Source of the DNA: an uncultured Erythrobacter sp.
GTDB lineage: Bacteria; Pseudomonadota; Alphaproteobacteria; Sphingomonadales; Sphingomonadaceae
Length of the DNA stretch: 64,000 nt
Direction: 5' to 3'
Assembly: GCA_947502815.1 (NCBI GenBank)
Contig: CANNBH010000001.1
Span: 2,142,818 to 2,206,817 of the forward strand
Part shown: in pieces, positions 9,396 to 16,855 of the stretch
Layout of the letters: every line of letters starts with the position of its first letter
How positions within the stretch are numbered: position 1 is the stretch's first letter
Program-made: the position numbers and the translations under genes
Notes under the pieces: generated by a model
Databases searched by the model: none
Told to the model about the DNA's origin: nothing
Seen by the model: the letters and a program-made list of their open reading frames with translations, nothing else

Positions 9396-9875
9396 CTAGA
9401 ATCTCACCCCTACTTCCAATGGTTTGGCCGCCCTTATGGGGCGGCCATGCAATAGAACACTAAGCACTTCGATCGCACTCTTGCCAGAGACGGTGATGAT
9501 GCCCCGGACGTGGGCTGTTGGTTTGAACGCCGGCCTGTGTTCCCGACTGACAAGTAGTCCCAACTCAAACTCTGGCAGAAAAAAATCGAACGTCTGACCA
9601 TCGGACCGGAATTGTCTCATAAAATCGACACCGTTCTTATTGAGTGCAGCTTCTATGTCTCTCATCAAAGGGTCAAACTCTTCGAGCGGCCTTTCAGAAG
9701 CCGTTGGGCGGAGCGCCAAAGCAGCAAGTCTTGTTCGCTCACTGACCTTCTTCTGATTTCTTTCCATTAGCCCAACGAAAACGCGTGTCACCCCAAGGCC
9801 AGATGCGAATTCTGCTTGTGTGAGGCCAAGGCCGATCCGAATCGCCTTAAGTTCCGCTCCAGTACAATCAGGCAA
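9396..9875 (-). CDS. XRE-type HTH protein with C-terminal beta-rich domain
   Basis: The 159-aa product has an N-terminal helix-turn-helix of the Cro/XRE type (LKAIRIGLGLTQAEFASGLG, then VTRVFVGLMERN) at residues 8-42. The C-terminal half, about 88-150, reads as strands: QTFDFFLPEFELGLLVSRE and RGIITVSGKSAIEVLSVLL. These recall the core of Vsr/DUF559 endonuclease-like folds, but the usual E-x-D/K catalytic pattern is not convincing. The start is a TTG. Base and codon use look less GC-biased than in the neighbours, suggesting transfer. A 15-bp inverted repeat (9950-9964) upstream could be its own operator. Function unknown; it could be an antitoxin or restriction-control-like protein. Confidence 0.6.
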   Translation of the reverse strand: MPDCTGAELKAIRIGLGLTQAEFASGLGVTRVFVGLMERNQKKVSERTRLAALALRPTASERPLEEFDPLMRDIEAALNKNGVDFMRQFRSDGQTFDFFLPEFELGLLVSREHRPAFKPTAHVRGIITVSGKSAIEVLSVLLHGRPIRAAKPLEVGVRF

Positions 9876-9904
9876 CCTAAGACAACTCCTTGAAGACGAA
9901 CTTA

Positions 9905-9990
9905 AACTTTTTAATCCACAGCTTTATCCACAGATCAAAAATCCCTTGTGATAACTGGGTTATCTAACTTTTCAGTTCTCCACAAGAACC
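9905..9990. other. AT-rich patch with DnaA-box-like sites
   Basis: One exact TTATCCACA (9924-9932) is flanked by two single-mismatch copies in the same orientation, TAATCCACA (9912-9920) and TTCTCCACA (9976-9984), in a locally AT-rich stretch of an otherwise GC-rich segment. This is what a small replication-origin or DnaA-regulated site looks like, but three boxes are few for a chromosomal oriC and none of the usual origin-linked genes (hemE, dnaA, parAB, gidA) are nearby. Confidence 0.35.
9950..9964. promoter_or_regulatory. Inverted repeat, candidate HTH-protein operator
   Basis: GATAAC-TGG-GTTATC is a perfect 6-bp inverted repeat with a 3-bp centre. It sits 75-89 bp upstream of the TTG start of the HTH gene. 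XRE-type repressors usually bind such sites near their own promoters, so autoregulation is plausible. This is inference from position and symmetry only. Confidence 0.35.
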
Positions 9991-10105
9991 TTATCGTCGC
10001 TCTCTTGCTCAGGCCACCGATCCGTCTATCCATAAGAAATTACGAGCGAAATTTTCCCACGAAAGCGGGTTCATGACGAGGTCGAAAAGTGATTGATTAA
10101 AGTGT

Positions 10106-10180
10106 GGGGCCGGAGAGCAAAGGTTGCCAGGAACGATTTGCAGCGTCTCCCCCGGGGTTCGATTCCCCCCGGCTCCACCA
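10106..10180 (+). ncRNA. tRNA-Ala-like RNA lacking normal D and anticodon arms
   Basis: The 75-nt element has a 7-bp acceptor stem, GGGGCCG (10106-10112) with CGGCTCC (10170-10176), A73 and encoded CCA. The T arm is CGGGG-TTCGATT-CCCCC, with a mismatch at its outermost pair. The third pair is G3.T70, the alanine identity pair. The central 40 nt do not form D and anticodon arms. They fold instead as one hairpin: GAGA/TCTC, GCAAA/TTTGC and GTT/AAC around GCCAGG. It is not an obvious tmRNA: no tag reading frame lies beside it and no separate coding piece is seen. It could be a decayed tRNA-Ala or an alanine-accepting small RNA. Confidence 0.55.
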
Positions 10181-10194
10181 CGCTATTAATAGCG
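10181..10194. repeat. 14-bp perfect palindrome after the tRNA-like element
   Basis: CGCTATTAATAGCG begins at the base after the CCA end and is fully self-complementary. It could act as a weak terminator stem (no T-run follows) or as a protein site. The remaining bases to 10309 hold nothing else I can name, other than the leader of the GGDEF gene. Confidence 0.4.
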
Positions 10195-10309
10195 ATGCTT
10201 ACGAGATAATCAACGAAAGTTGTTCGATTGCCTCTAAGATCGTCGCTCCCCCTAACCGCCCTTTAACCCTATCGCGCTATCCCTTTATCCCTCTGCAACG
10301 GGGATCAAA

Positions 10310-11539
10310 TTGCGCGACTTCTTACTCTTGTTATCGACGCCTATGGTGGCGCTGATTTTTGCGATGGCGTTCCTCGTCATCTGGCAGAGAGACCGTGCGC
10401 GCACCGAAAATTTGGCGCTGGGGACTGGCTGGCTGTTTCTTGCGATCGCTATGCTGATCTCACAGCTTAGCCCTGCCCATCTGGGCCGCGCATTGGTTGC
10501 GATCACCCACGTTCCCTATTCCATCGCCGCCTTGGGCATGGCTTCGGGCATTTTGATCAGAGTAGGTGTTGCGCCGCCGGGCCGCGTGTTTTTGGGCATT
10601 TCGCTCGCGGGGATTTGCGCGATGGCTCTGACCCAAATGGTCGGCAATTCAATTAAAGCTGACCTGTTGATCACCAACATCACCAGCGGTGTTATCATGC
10701 TGATGACCACGCAAAGCTTCGCCGCAGCGGCAAAACGCGACGGGATTGAACGGTTTATGCTGGTCACGTTGATCTTGGTTACAGCGCAATTCTTCCTGCG
10801 GCCGGTATTGTCATTTATGTTTGACGGCCCGATCCAGCCCGCCGCCTACCGGGAAAGCGCGTATTACATGTCGCTCGCCTGGCTGTTTGGGTTTGGGTCG
10901 GTCCTCTTCGGGCTCGCTCAGCTTGCAGTGAGCATGAAAGACCATATCGACGCATTAAAAGCGCGCACGGCGACTGACGATCTTTCAGGCCTGTTGGCGC
11001 GCGGCGAGTTTGAATTTCAGGTCAAAGAGGCCTTTGCAAGAGCATCCACCAAGGGTTTGAATGTTGCCTTGGTTGTTTGCGATCTCGACCACTTTAAGCA
11101 AGTGAATGACATCTGGGGCCATCAAGTCGGAGACCGCGCCATTGCCGGTTTTGGCGGCATGATCGGCAGCACAGTTCGCGACGCTGACCTTGCCGGACGC
11201 GTGGGCGGTGAAGAGTTTTGTATCCTCGTTTGGAATGCGACCGAAGAAAACGCCGCTGGACTGTCAGAACGGCTGCGCAAGCGCACGATGGAGCTCGACA
11301 TTGGCGACGGCGCTTTGGACGTCAGGCTCACCGCCAGCTTTGGCGTCGCGCAGCGCATTGGCAGAGAAAGCTACCGTTCCCTGTTCGCCCGCGCGGACAA
11401 GGCTTTGTATGAAGCCAAACAAGGCGGTCGCAACCGTGTGACGAGCTCCGGCACATCGGAAGAGGTGAATTCCGAAGCCAATGCCGGCGCAAAAAGCGGC
11501 ACCGGATCTGCGACGTCCACAGCGGATATTGCGGCATAA
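10310..11539 (+). CDS. Membrane-bound diguanylate cyclase (GGDEF)
   Basis: The 409-aa protein has about six hydrophobic segments in residues 1-210 and a C-terminal GGDEF domain (about 215-380). The active-site loop reads RVGGEEF, and an inhibitory-site RxxD (RDAD) lies five residues before GGEEF, so product inhibition by c-di-GMP is expected. CDLDHFKQVNDIWGHQVGDR carries the metal Asp and substrate residues. It should make c-di-GMP at the inner membrane. The start is TTG with GGGGAT upstream. The last 30 residues are low-complexity Ser/Ala/Gly. A degenerate GGDEF gene follows after 98 bp. Confidence 0.9.
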   Translation: MRDFLLLLSTPMVALIFAMAFLVIWQRDRARTENLALGTGWLFLAIAMLISQLSPAHLGRALVAITHVPYSIAALGMASGILIRVGVAPPGRVFLGISLAGICAMALTQMVGNSIKADLLITNITSGVIMLMTTQSFAAAAKRDGIERFMLVTLILVTAQFFLRPVLSFMFDGPIQPAAYRESAYYMSLAWLFGFGSVLFGLAQLAVSMKDHIDALKARTATDDLSGLLARGEFEFQVKEAFARASTKGLNVALVVCDLDHFKQVNDIWGHQVGDRAIAGFGGMIGSTVRDADLAGRVGGEEFCILVWNATEENAAGLSERLRKRTMELDIGDGALDVRLTASFGVAQRIGRESYRSLFARADKALYEAKQGGRNRVTSSGTSEEVNSEANAGAKSGTGSATSTADIAA

Positions 11540-11637
11540 GCTCGCAATTTTCTGCGCAATTTCGCCTCTCCTTTACGCCCCTTTAACCACGCATCGGGCA
11601 TTCCCCTTATGAACAGGGTAATGAAGGGGCAATCGTC

Positions 11638-12354
11638 TTGGAGATGTCTGCAAAAGGGCATGTGATCGAATGGGTTTTCGATCCAGAGCTTTGGATGATC
11701 GCAGCTGCAATATTTGCAGTTCTCTGTGCTGCCTATGCGCTCCAGACGCGGCACCGGGCAAAGCCTGCCGACCCGCTTTCAGGACTGTTCAACCCAACCA
11801 CGTTTGACGCCGAGGTCCAAGCCACCGAACGCCGCCAATCCAATGCCACCCCTTCAAACGCCCAGCGCACAGCCATTTTGCGCGCGCGGATCGACAGCAA
11901 ATCCAAGAAACGCGCATTGTGGGATTCCGAAACGCGCGCAGAGGCTGTTTCTCAGGTCGCTCAAGTGATGCGCGCCAGTGTGCGCGATGGCGATCGAGTT
12001 CAGGCCGTGCAAGGCCCAGAAGGGGACGACAGCTTCGTCATCATCGCACCAGGCGCCGATGAAGAAGAAGCGAGCGGCATTGCAAAACGCCTGCTGGAAA
12101 GGATCGCCGAAACCCGCATGCGCGGCAATGCAAGTTTTGGCGTTGCACAACAACGTGAAGGCGAAAGCGATGCCGAAACGCGGGCCCGTGCCGGTGATGC
12201 GATGGAAGCTGCGGCACGAACCGACAGCGATCAGGTGGTCATGGCCAGCGAATGGGAAGAGATACTGCTGCTTCCTGCGCCAACGCCATCTGAAGAACAG
12301 ACCAGCAAAAATGCCGCCAAGGCGGAGACATTCGGCGCCAGCGAAGCCGCTTAA
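11638..12354 (+). CDS. Membrane protein with degenerate GGDEF-like domain
   Basis: This 238-aa protein has one transmembrane helix (about residues 15-35: LWMIAAAIFAVLCAAYAL) followed by DPLSGLFNPTTFDAEV, which copies the start of a GGDEF domain. The expected GGDEF loop is replaced by GPEGDDSFVIIAPG, and the later part keeps the NASFGVAQQREGES and AGDAMEAA pattern. Cyclase activity is therefore unlikely. It may bind c-di-GMP or partner the cyclase encoded just upstream. TTG 11638 has AAGGGG at good spacing; ATG 11644 is the alternative. Its stop overlaps the convergent gene. Confidence 0.7.
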   Translation: MEMSAKGHVIEWVFDPELWMIAAAIFAVLCAAYALQTRHRAKPADPLSGLFNPTTFDAEVQATERRQSNATPSNAQRTAILRARIDSKSKKRALWDSETRAEAVSQVAQVMRASVRDGDRVQAVQGPEGDDSFVIIAPGADEEEASGIAKRLLERIAETRMRGNASFGVAQQREGESDAETRARAGDAMEAAARTDSDQVVMASEWEEILLLPAPTPSEEQTSKNAAKAETFGASEAA

Positions 12355-12932
12355 GGCGAAACCCAGCGGCCCTGCCAATCGCCGTCCTTGCGATCAAAAC
12401 GCGCGCGCATATGGCCGGTATGGGCAAGATAGAGCCAATCCATCTGCTCCAATTCGAACAGCAACACCGCAAAATTTGGCCGCGCGGGTATCAATTGCTC
12501 ATCGTTCGGCTCTACACCTTCAAATTCAGGCGGCAAACCGCTCATTGGCACGTCGCTGAATGCGCCCGGGCCGTCTCCCAAATAGCACCGACGGGCAAAG
12601 TTATCGCTTGCCTCCCATGCGCGCTGGGTCACCGGACCTTCGCGCAGGATGCGCCCCCTACCCCGCACACGTATCTGCATTTTGGCGCTCTGATCATAAA
12701 ACAGGGCCGCCATGCGCGGATCAGCCTCTATGGCGGCGACCTTGGGTGCGCGGGTATCTGTATGAAAACGCAAGGTCCAGGCCTCTCTGTCAAATTCGCG
12801 CAGAACCATAACGCGGGCATCAACATCGCTGGTCACAACGGTGGGGACGTGCATCGCCGATTTGCGCTGCTTTGCCGCGCAGTCCAACCGCTCGGTCAGA
12901 TCGCGGCGCACATCTTCAAGAGTTTCTACCAT
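12351..12932 (-). CDS. Pyridoxamine 5'-phosphate oxidase-like FMN protein
   Basis: The 193-aa product has the split-barrel flavin-binding fold signature: VLREFDREAWTLRFHTDTRAPKV at about 44-66, RMAALFYDQSAKMQIRVRGR after it, and a closing W-rich part (MDWLYLAHTGHMRARF). It is probably an FMN-dependent oxidoreductase of the PNPOx-like group; PdxH itself is less likely because its C-terminal substrate motif is not evident. ATG 12932 was chosen over the GTG one codon upstream. The 3' end overlaps the degenerate GGDEF gene by a few bases. Confidence 0.75.
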   Translation of the reverse strand: MVETLEDVRRDLTERLDCAAKQRKSAMHVPTVVTSDVDARVMVLREFDREAWTLRFHTDTRAPKVAAIEADPRMAALFYDQSAKMQIRVRGRGRILREGPVTQRAWEASDNFARRCYLGDGPGAFSDVPMSGLPPEFEGVEPNDEQLIPARPNFAVLLFELEQMDWLYLAHTGHMRARFDRKDGDWQGRWVSP

Positions 12933-13177
12933 CACCTGCCAATTCAGCCTTTACCGGTGCTGGTCAACCTTTCCCTGCATTGGTTGGGCGCTGACCAAGG
13001 CGTTAGATGGAGGTCATACGGACGTTCAGATAAATAGCTCTCAACATTAACGTAAGCCTAAACGACATGTTAAGGGTGGGGTCAGCGACTCGGCGGTAGA
13101 AGGGGCAAGTAACGAGACGTAACAATAAGTATCAATCAAGCCGTAAGTGGTGGGGCGGCAACACTGAAAGGCATAAC

Positions 13178-14197
13178 ATGGATATTACCTTGTTTTTGAG
13201 GGGCAGTGCACTTTCCGCCATCGCTTTTGCGTTGGCATTGGTCGCACCGTCGGAGGCCGCTGAGGCGGCGAACACAGCAGGCGCAGAAACCAGCGCAGCT
13301 GCAGAACAATCGCGCCAAGATCGTCGCACCCAGCGCCGAACTGAGCGCCGCACCGAACGCAGAAGCGAGCGCCCGTCCAATCGCGGTCAACAAGCCGCTC
13401 AGCGCAGCCAGCGCCGCGCGGATACGCAAAGTGACCGCCGCACCCGCCGCGCCGACAGTGAAGTGCGCAGCAACGAACGGCGCGGAGAACGCCGCACGGA
13501 ACGCCGCACCGAACGCCGCACAGAACGTAGGGTTGACCGGGTCGATCGCGGAACTGAACGGCGCGCAGGAAACATCGAACGTCGCGGTGAACGCAGGGCA
13601 GACCGCCTTGATCGCCGGGGTCAAAATGGCGCTGCGGATCGGACCGAACGCCGGGTTGACCGTGTAGAGCGGCGCGGGGATCGCCGGGCCGGAAACATCG
13701 AACGCCGCAGTGATCGCCGGTCAGATCGTAGGTCAGATCGCAGGGTAGATCGCAGGGACGACCGCCGTTTTGACGGCCGCACCAACAGCAGAAACGACCG
13801 CCGCGTGCGCCGCGATGGTTACCGTGCGGGTGTCCGGGATGGACGCAGGACCGAACGGCGCGCCGAACGCCGCCGGGACTACCGCCGGTGGAACCGCCAA
13901 GGATGGCGTTCTGATCGCCGCTATGGATGGCGCAGCTATCGCAGCACAAACCGCAGCATCTTTCGTCTGGGCCGGTATTATGCCCCCTATCGCGCGCACC
14001 GTTACAACCGGTTGAATGTTGGATTTTTCCTCGACAGCCTGTTCTTCACTTCGCGCTACTACATCAATGATCCTTGGTCCTATCGCCTGCCGCAGGTCTA
14101 TGGTCCATATCGCTGGGTCAGGTATTATGACGATGTGGTTCTTGTAGATATCTACACAGGCGAAGTTGTAGATGTGATCCACGACTTCTTCTGGTAA
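13178..14197 (+). CDS. Exported Arg-rich repeat protein with RcnB-like C-terminus
   Basis: The 339-aa protein has a signal peptide (about 1-28, ending SEAAEA). A long low-complexity region follows (about 45-260) built from near-repeats of ERRTERR, DRRSDRR and NIERRGERRADR, with an extreme content of Arg and alternating Glu/Asp. The folded end (about 275-339) carries VYGPYRWVRYYDDVVLVDIY then TGEVVDVIHDFFW, which matches the end of RcnB-like periplasmic proteins. The matching DNA is internally repetitive (gaacgccgcac units). The Arg-rich part may bind anionic polymers such as LPS, nucleic acid or polyphosphate. A strong terminator follows. Confidence 0.75.
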   Translation: MDITLFLRGSALSAIAFALALVAPSEAAEAANTAGAETSAAAEQSRQDRRTQRRTERRTERRSERPSNRGQQAAQRSQRRADTQSDRRTRRADSEVRSNERRGERRTERRTERRTERRVDRVDRGTERRAGNIERRGERRADRLDRRGQNGAADRTERRVDRVERRGDRRAGNIERRSDRRSDRRSDRRVDRRDDRRFDGRTNSRNDRRVRRDGYRAGVRDGRRTERRAERRRDYRRWNRQGWRSDRRYGWRSYRSTNRSIFRLGRYYAPYRAHRYNRLNVGFFLDSLFFTSRYYINDPWSYRLPQVYGPYRWVRYYDDVVLVDIYTGEVVDVIHDFFW

Positions 14198-14246
14198 AGT
14201 CGGGTTTTCGCCCTCTACATTGGGCACTGCATTCAGCAGAACATCA

Positions 14247-14281
14247 CCCCCGTCGGAGCAATCCGGCGGGGGCTTTGTTTT
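14247..14281 (+). terminator. Rho-independent terminator
   Basis: CCCCCGTCGGA (14247-14257) pairs with TCCGGCGGGGG (14262-14272) as an 11-bp stem with one G.T pair around tetraloop GCAA, followed by CTTTGTTTT. It lies 50 bp past the Arg-rich repeat gene. Confidence 0.85.
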
Positions 14282-14364
14282 GCGCCCACTCACTCTGTCG
14301 GAAAACGCATTTCTAACACCGCTGCGCCCTTGCGCCAAACGCCGCGATTGCTAGACGTTCTCCT

Positions 14365-15033
14365 ATGGCAAAGACTGAAACCGTGCCCGATCAAGATGCT
14401 CTACGCCGCGTGGGCAAAACCGTTCGTGAAAGGCTTGCTGCCGATCCGGGCGTGTACAAAATAGACACCGACAAGGCGGAATTGTTCGCCGTGGGTGAAT
14501 TCCTCAGCATTGCCGAATGCGAGCGGCTGTGCCTGATGGTGGATCACACCGCGCGCCCATCATCTTTGCATGAAATTGGGTACGAAAGCGGCTTTCGCAC
14601 GTCCTATTCCGGCGACCTCGATCCGCATGACAGCTTTGTTAAAGGGATCGGGCGCAGAATTGACGATATGCTGGGCCTGAACCCGGTTGTGGGTGAGGCC
14701 ATACAGGGCCAACGGTATCTACCCGGACAACAGTTCAAACCGCACAACGACTGGTTCTACACCTCAGAGAAATACTGGCTGGGTGAACGCAAACGCGGCG
14801 GTCAGCGCAGTTGGACAACGATGGTCTTCCTCAACGATGTTGAGGAAGGGGGTGAAACGCATTTCACCGAAATCGGCATCAAAATCGAACCCAAGCCAGG
14901 CGTGCTGCTGATCTGGAACAACGCATTGCCCGATGGCACACCCAATGAAGGGACAATGCATGCTGGAACCCCGGTTGTTAAGGGTTCCAAATACATCATC
15001 ACCAAATGGTATCGCACGCGTCCCTGGAAATAG
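14365..15033 (+). CDS. 2OG-Fe(II) oxygenase, prolyl 4-hydroxylase-like
   Basis: The 222-aa protein has the double-stranded beta-helix iron site of the P4Hc group: HNDWFY (first His and Asp), THFTEIGIKIEPKPGVLLIW, and GTMHAGTPVVKGSKYIITKW with the distal His and the 2-oxoglutarate-binding Lys. It should hydroxylate a proline or similar residue using O2, Fe(II) and 2-oxoglutarate in the cytoplasm. The target is unknown. The gene stands alone between the terminator and the convergent lysK. Confidence 0.9.
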   Translation: MAKTETVPDQDALRRVGKTVRERLAADPGVYKIDTDKAELFAVGEFLSIAECERLCLMVDHTARPSSLHEIGYESGFRTSYSGDLDPHDSFVKGIGRRIDDMLGLNPVVGEAIQGQRYLPGQQFKPHNDWFYTSEKYWLGERKRGGQRSWTTMVFLNDVEEGGETHFTEIGIKIEPKPGVLLIWNNALPDGTPNEGTMHAGTPVVKGSKYIITKWYRTRPWK

Positions 15034-15082
15034 GACAGCGCTTTCGTACGGTAATGTAAGGCCCGCCGATCAGGCCTAAGGC

Positions 15083-16687
15083 CTATGCCTTCGCCAACGC
15101 CTCTGCGATCAACTTGCGCGTGGGCTCCACACCGTAAAGCGCGATAAAGCTGCCCATGCGCGGCCCCTGCTCACTGCCCAGCAGTGTTTCATAGAGAGCC
15201 CGGAACCAGTCGCGCAGATTTTCAAACCCGAACTCTTCATTCTTACCGATTTCATAGACCATCGTTTGCAGCGTTTCGGCATCTGCATCGCCGGCACCCT
15301 CTAGCTTAGCGTCCAGCTCAGCCAACGCCGCCGCCTCTCTATCGGTCGGTGCACGCTTTTTTAGGTTTGGGGCAACAAAGTCGCGATTGTAGCTCACCGC
15401 GCACTCGATCAATCGGATCAAAGCAGGATCGTCCACTGGCTCTCCAGTGTAGCTCGCCACATATTCGGCCAAATTTTCAGGCGTCGCCTCTAAACCCAGC
15501 ACGCTGACCAAATTGAGCAGCAAGCTGTAGGGCACCGACAACGTGTCCCCTGCGCCCGGAGCATCCGGCCCAGCCAAGCTCTCATTGGCGCGCGCCAAAT
15601 GCCAAACCGGGTTGCCCATCTGCTTGTCGAGAGGTTGTTCAGCCAGCCGCTCGCGAAAGCTCCAGTAATCATCGATTGCCTTGGGGATCACGCCCGCATG
15701 CAGCTGCTTTGCGCTTTTGGGATTGGGGAAGATGTAGAAACCGAGGCTCTCATCCGTCCCATATTCCAGCCATTGTTCAATCGTCAGGCCGTTGCCTTTG
15801 GACTTGCTGATCTTTTCGCCGTTCTCATCAAGGAACAGCTCATAGATCAGGCCCTCTGGCTTGTTCCCACCCAGCACGCGCGCGATTTTGCCCGATTGCA
15901 CGCCGGTGTCGGTGAGATCCTTGCCATACATCTCATAATCCACGCCTTGCGCGACCCAGCGCATGGCGAAATCGACCTTCCATTGCAGCTTGGCCTGTCC
16001 GCCCAGCGCGCTTTGTTCGATAACGCTGCCGTCTTCATCGGTGAACCGAATGAGCCCAGCGCTCGCATCCACCACCTCGACCGGCACTTGCAGCACCACG
16101 CCGGTGGTCGGACTGATCGGCATGATCGGCGAATAGGTTGCCGCACGCTCCGCCCGCAAGGTCGGCAGCATGATGTCGAGAATGTCCTGATTGTGGGCGA
16201 GCACGTTCTTCAGCGCATCATCAAACGCACCCGAATTATATCGATCCGAGGCAGCCACAAACTCATACTCAAACCCAAACCGGTCGAGAAACTCACGTAG
16301 CATCGCGTTGTTGTGATGGGCAAAGCTCTCATACTTCTCAAACGGATCGGGGATGCGCGACAGCGGTTTGCCGAGGTTCTCGGTAAGCATCGCCTGATTG
16401 GGCAAATTGTCCGGCACTTTGCGCAGGCCGTCCATATCATCGCTGAACGCGACCAGACGCGTGGGTTGTCCTGTCAACGCCTCATAGGCGCGGCGCACAA
16501 ACGTGGTGCGCAGCACTTCTTGAAATGTGCCGATATGCGGCAGACCCGACGGGCCGTATCCGGTTTCAAACAGCACCGGTTCGCCATTCGGTTTTCCATT
16601 GCGCAACCGTTTTGCAAGGCGTTGAGCCTCTTGAAAGGGCCAGGCCTTGGAATTGCGAGCGGCTTCGATGAGTGCTGTGTCTGTCAT
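15083..16687 (-). CDS. lysK: Lysyl-tRNA synthetase, class I
   Basis: This is a 534-aa LysRS of the class I, archaeal-type family, found also in alphaproteobacteria. It has the Rossmann-fold HIGH-equivalent GPSGLPHIGTFQE at about residue 45-57 and the KMSKS-equivalent EKISKSKGNG near 290. It charges tRNA-Lys and replaces the common class II LysS. The start at MTDTALIEAARNSKAWPF was preferred to an 18-codon longer one. It is divergent from the metal-linked pair. No class II lysS is seen in this window. Confidence 0.95.
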   Translation of the reverse strand: MTDTALIEAARNSKAWPFQEAQRLAKRLRNGKPNGEPVLFETGYGPSGLPHIGTFQEVLRTTFVRRAYEALTGQPTRLVAFSDDMDGLRKVPDNLPNQAMLTENLGKPLSRIPDPFEKYESFAHHNNAMLREFLDRFGFEYEFVAASDRYNSGAFDDALKNVLAHNQDILDIMLPTLRAERAATYSPIMPISPTTGVVLQVPVEVVDASAGLIRFTDEDGSVIEQSALGGQAKLQWKVDFAMRWVAQGVDYEMYGKDLTDTGVQSGKIARVLGGNKPEGLIYELFLDENGEKISKSKGNGLTIEQWLEYGTDESLGFYIFPNPKSAKQLHAGVIPKAIDDYWSFRERLAEQPLDKQMGNPVWHLARANESLAGPDAPGAGDTLSVPYSLLLNLVSVLGLEATPENLAEYVASYTGEPVDDPALIRLIECAVSYNRDFVAPNLKKRAPTDREAAALAELDAKLEGAGDADAETLQTMVYEIGKNEEFGFENLRDWFRALYETLLGSEQGPRMGSFIALYGVEPTRKLIAEALAKA

Positions 16688-16855
16688 AGTTTGTCTGCCT
16701 TTATGGATGGCGCGCCATGTTGCAAGCGCGAATACACGCACATCGTTCCCGCGGGCTGCTCAATTGCCATCTGAGAACCGATTGAACATTCCGCATCGGT
16801 TCATCGATTTTGCCTTGTTTCGAATAGTCTGCGCGTTATCCCGCGGTCCAAAGAT

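Noticed and set aside
9905..9990. Main chromosomal origin
   Set aside because: Only three box-like sites and none of the usual origin neighbours. Kept as a low-confidence DnaA-site patch.
10106..10180. Complete or two-piece tmRNA (ssrA)
   Set aside because: The acceptor and T arm look right, but no tag-peptide frame lies within several hundred bases on either side, and both acceptor strands are in one 75-nt unit, unlike the permuted alphaproteobacterial gene.
13480..13780. Possible CRISPR-like array (regularly repeated short units)
   Set aside because: The repeats are in-frame Arg/Glu codons of a protein, with no unique spacers of constant length.
13185..13949. Long ORFs antisense to the Arg-rich repeat gene
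   Set aside because: They mirror the repetitive codons of the real gene. The sense frame has a signal peptide and a recognised C-terminal domain.
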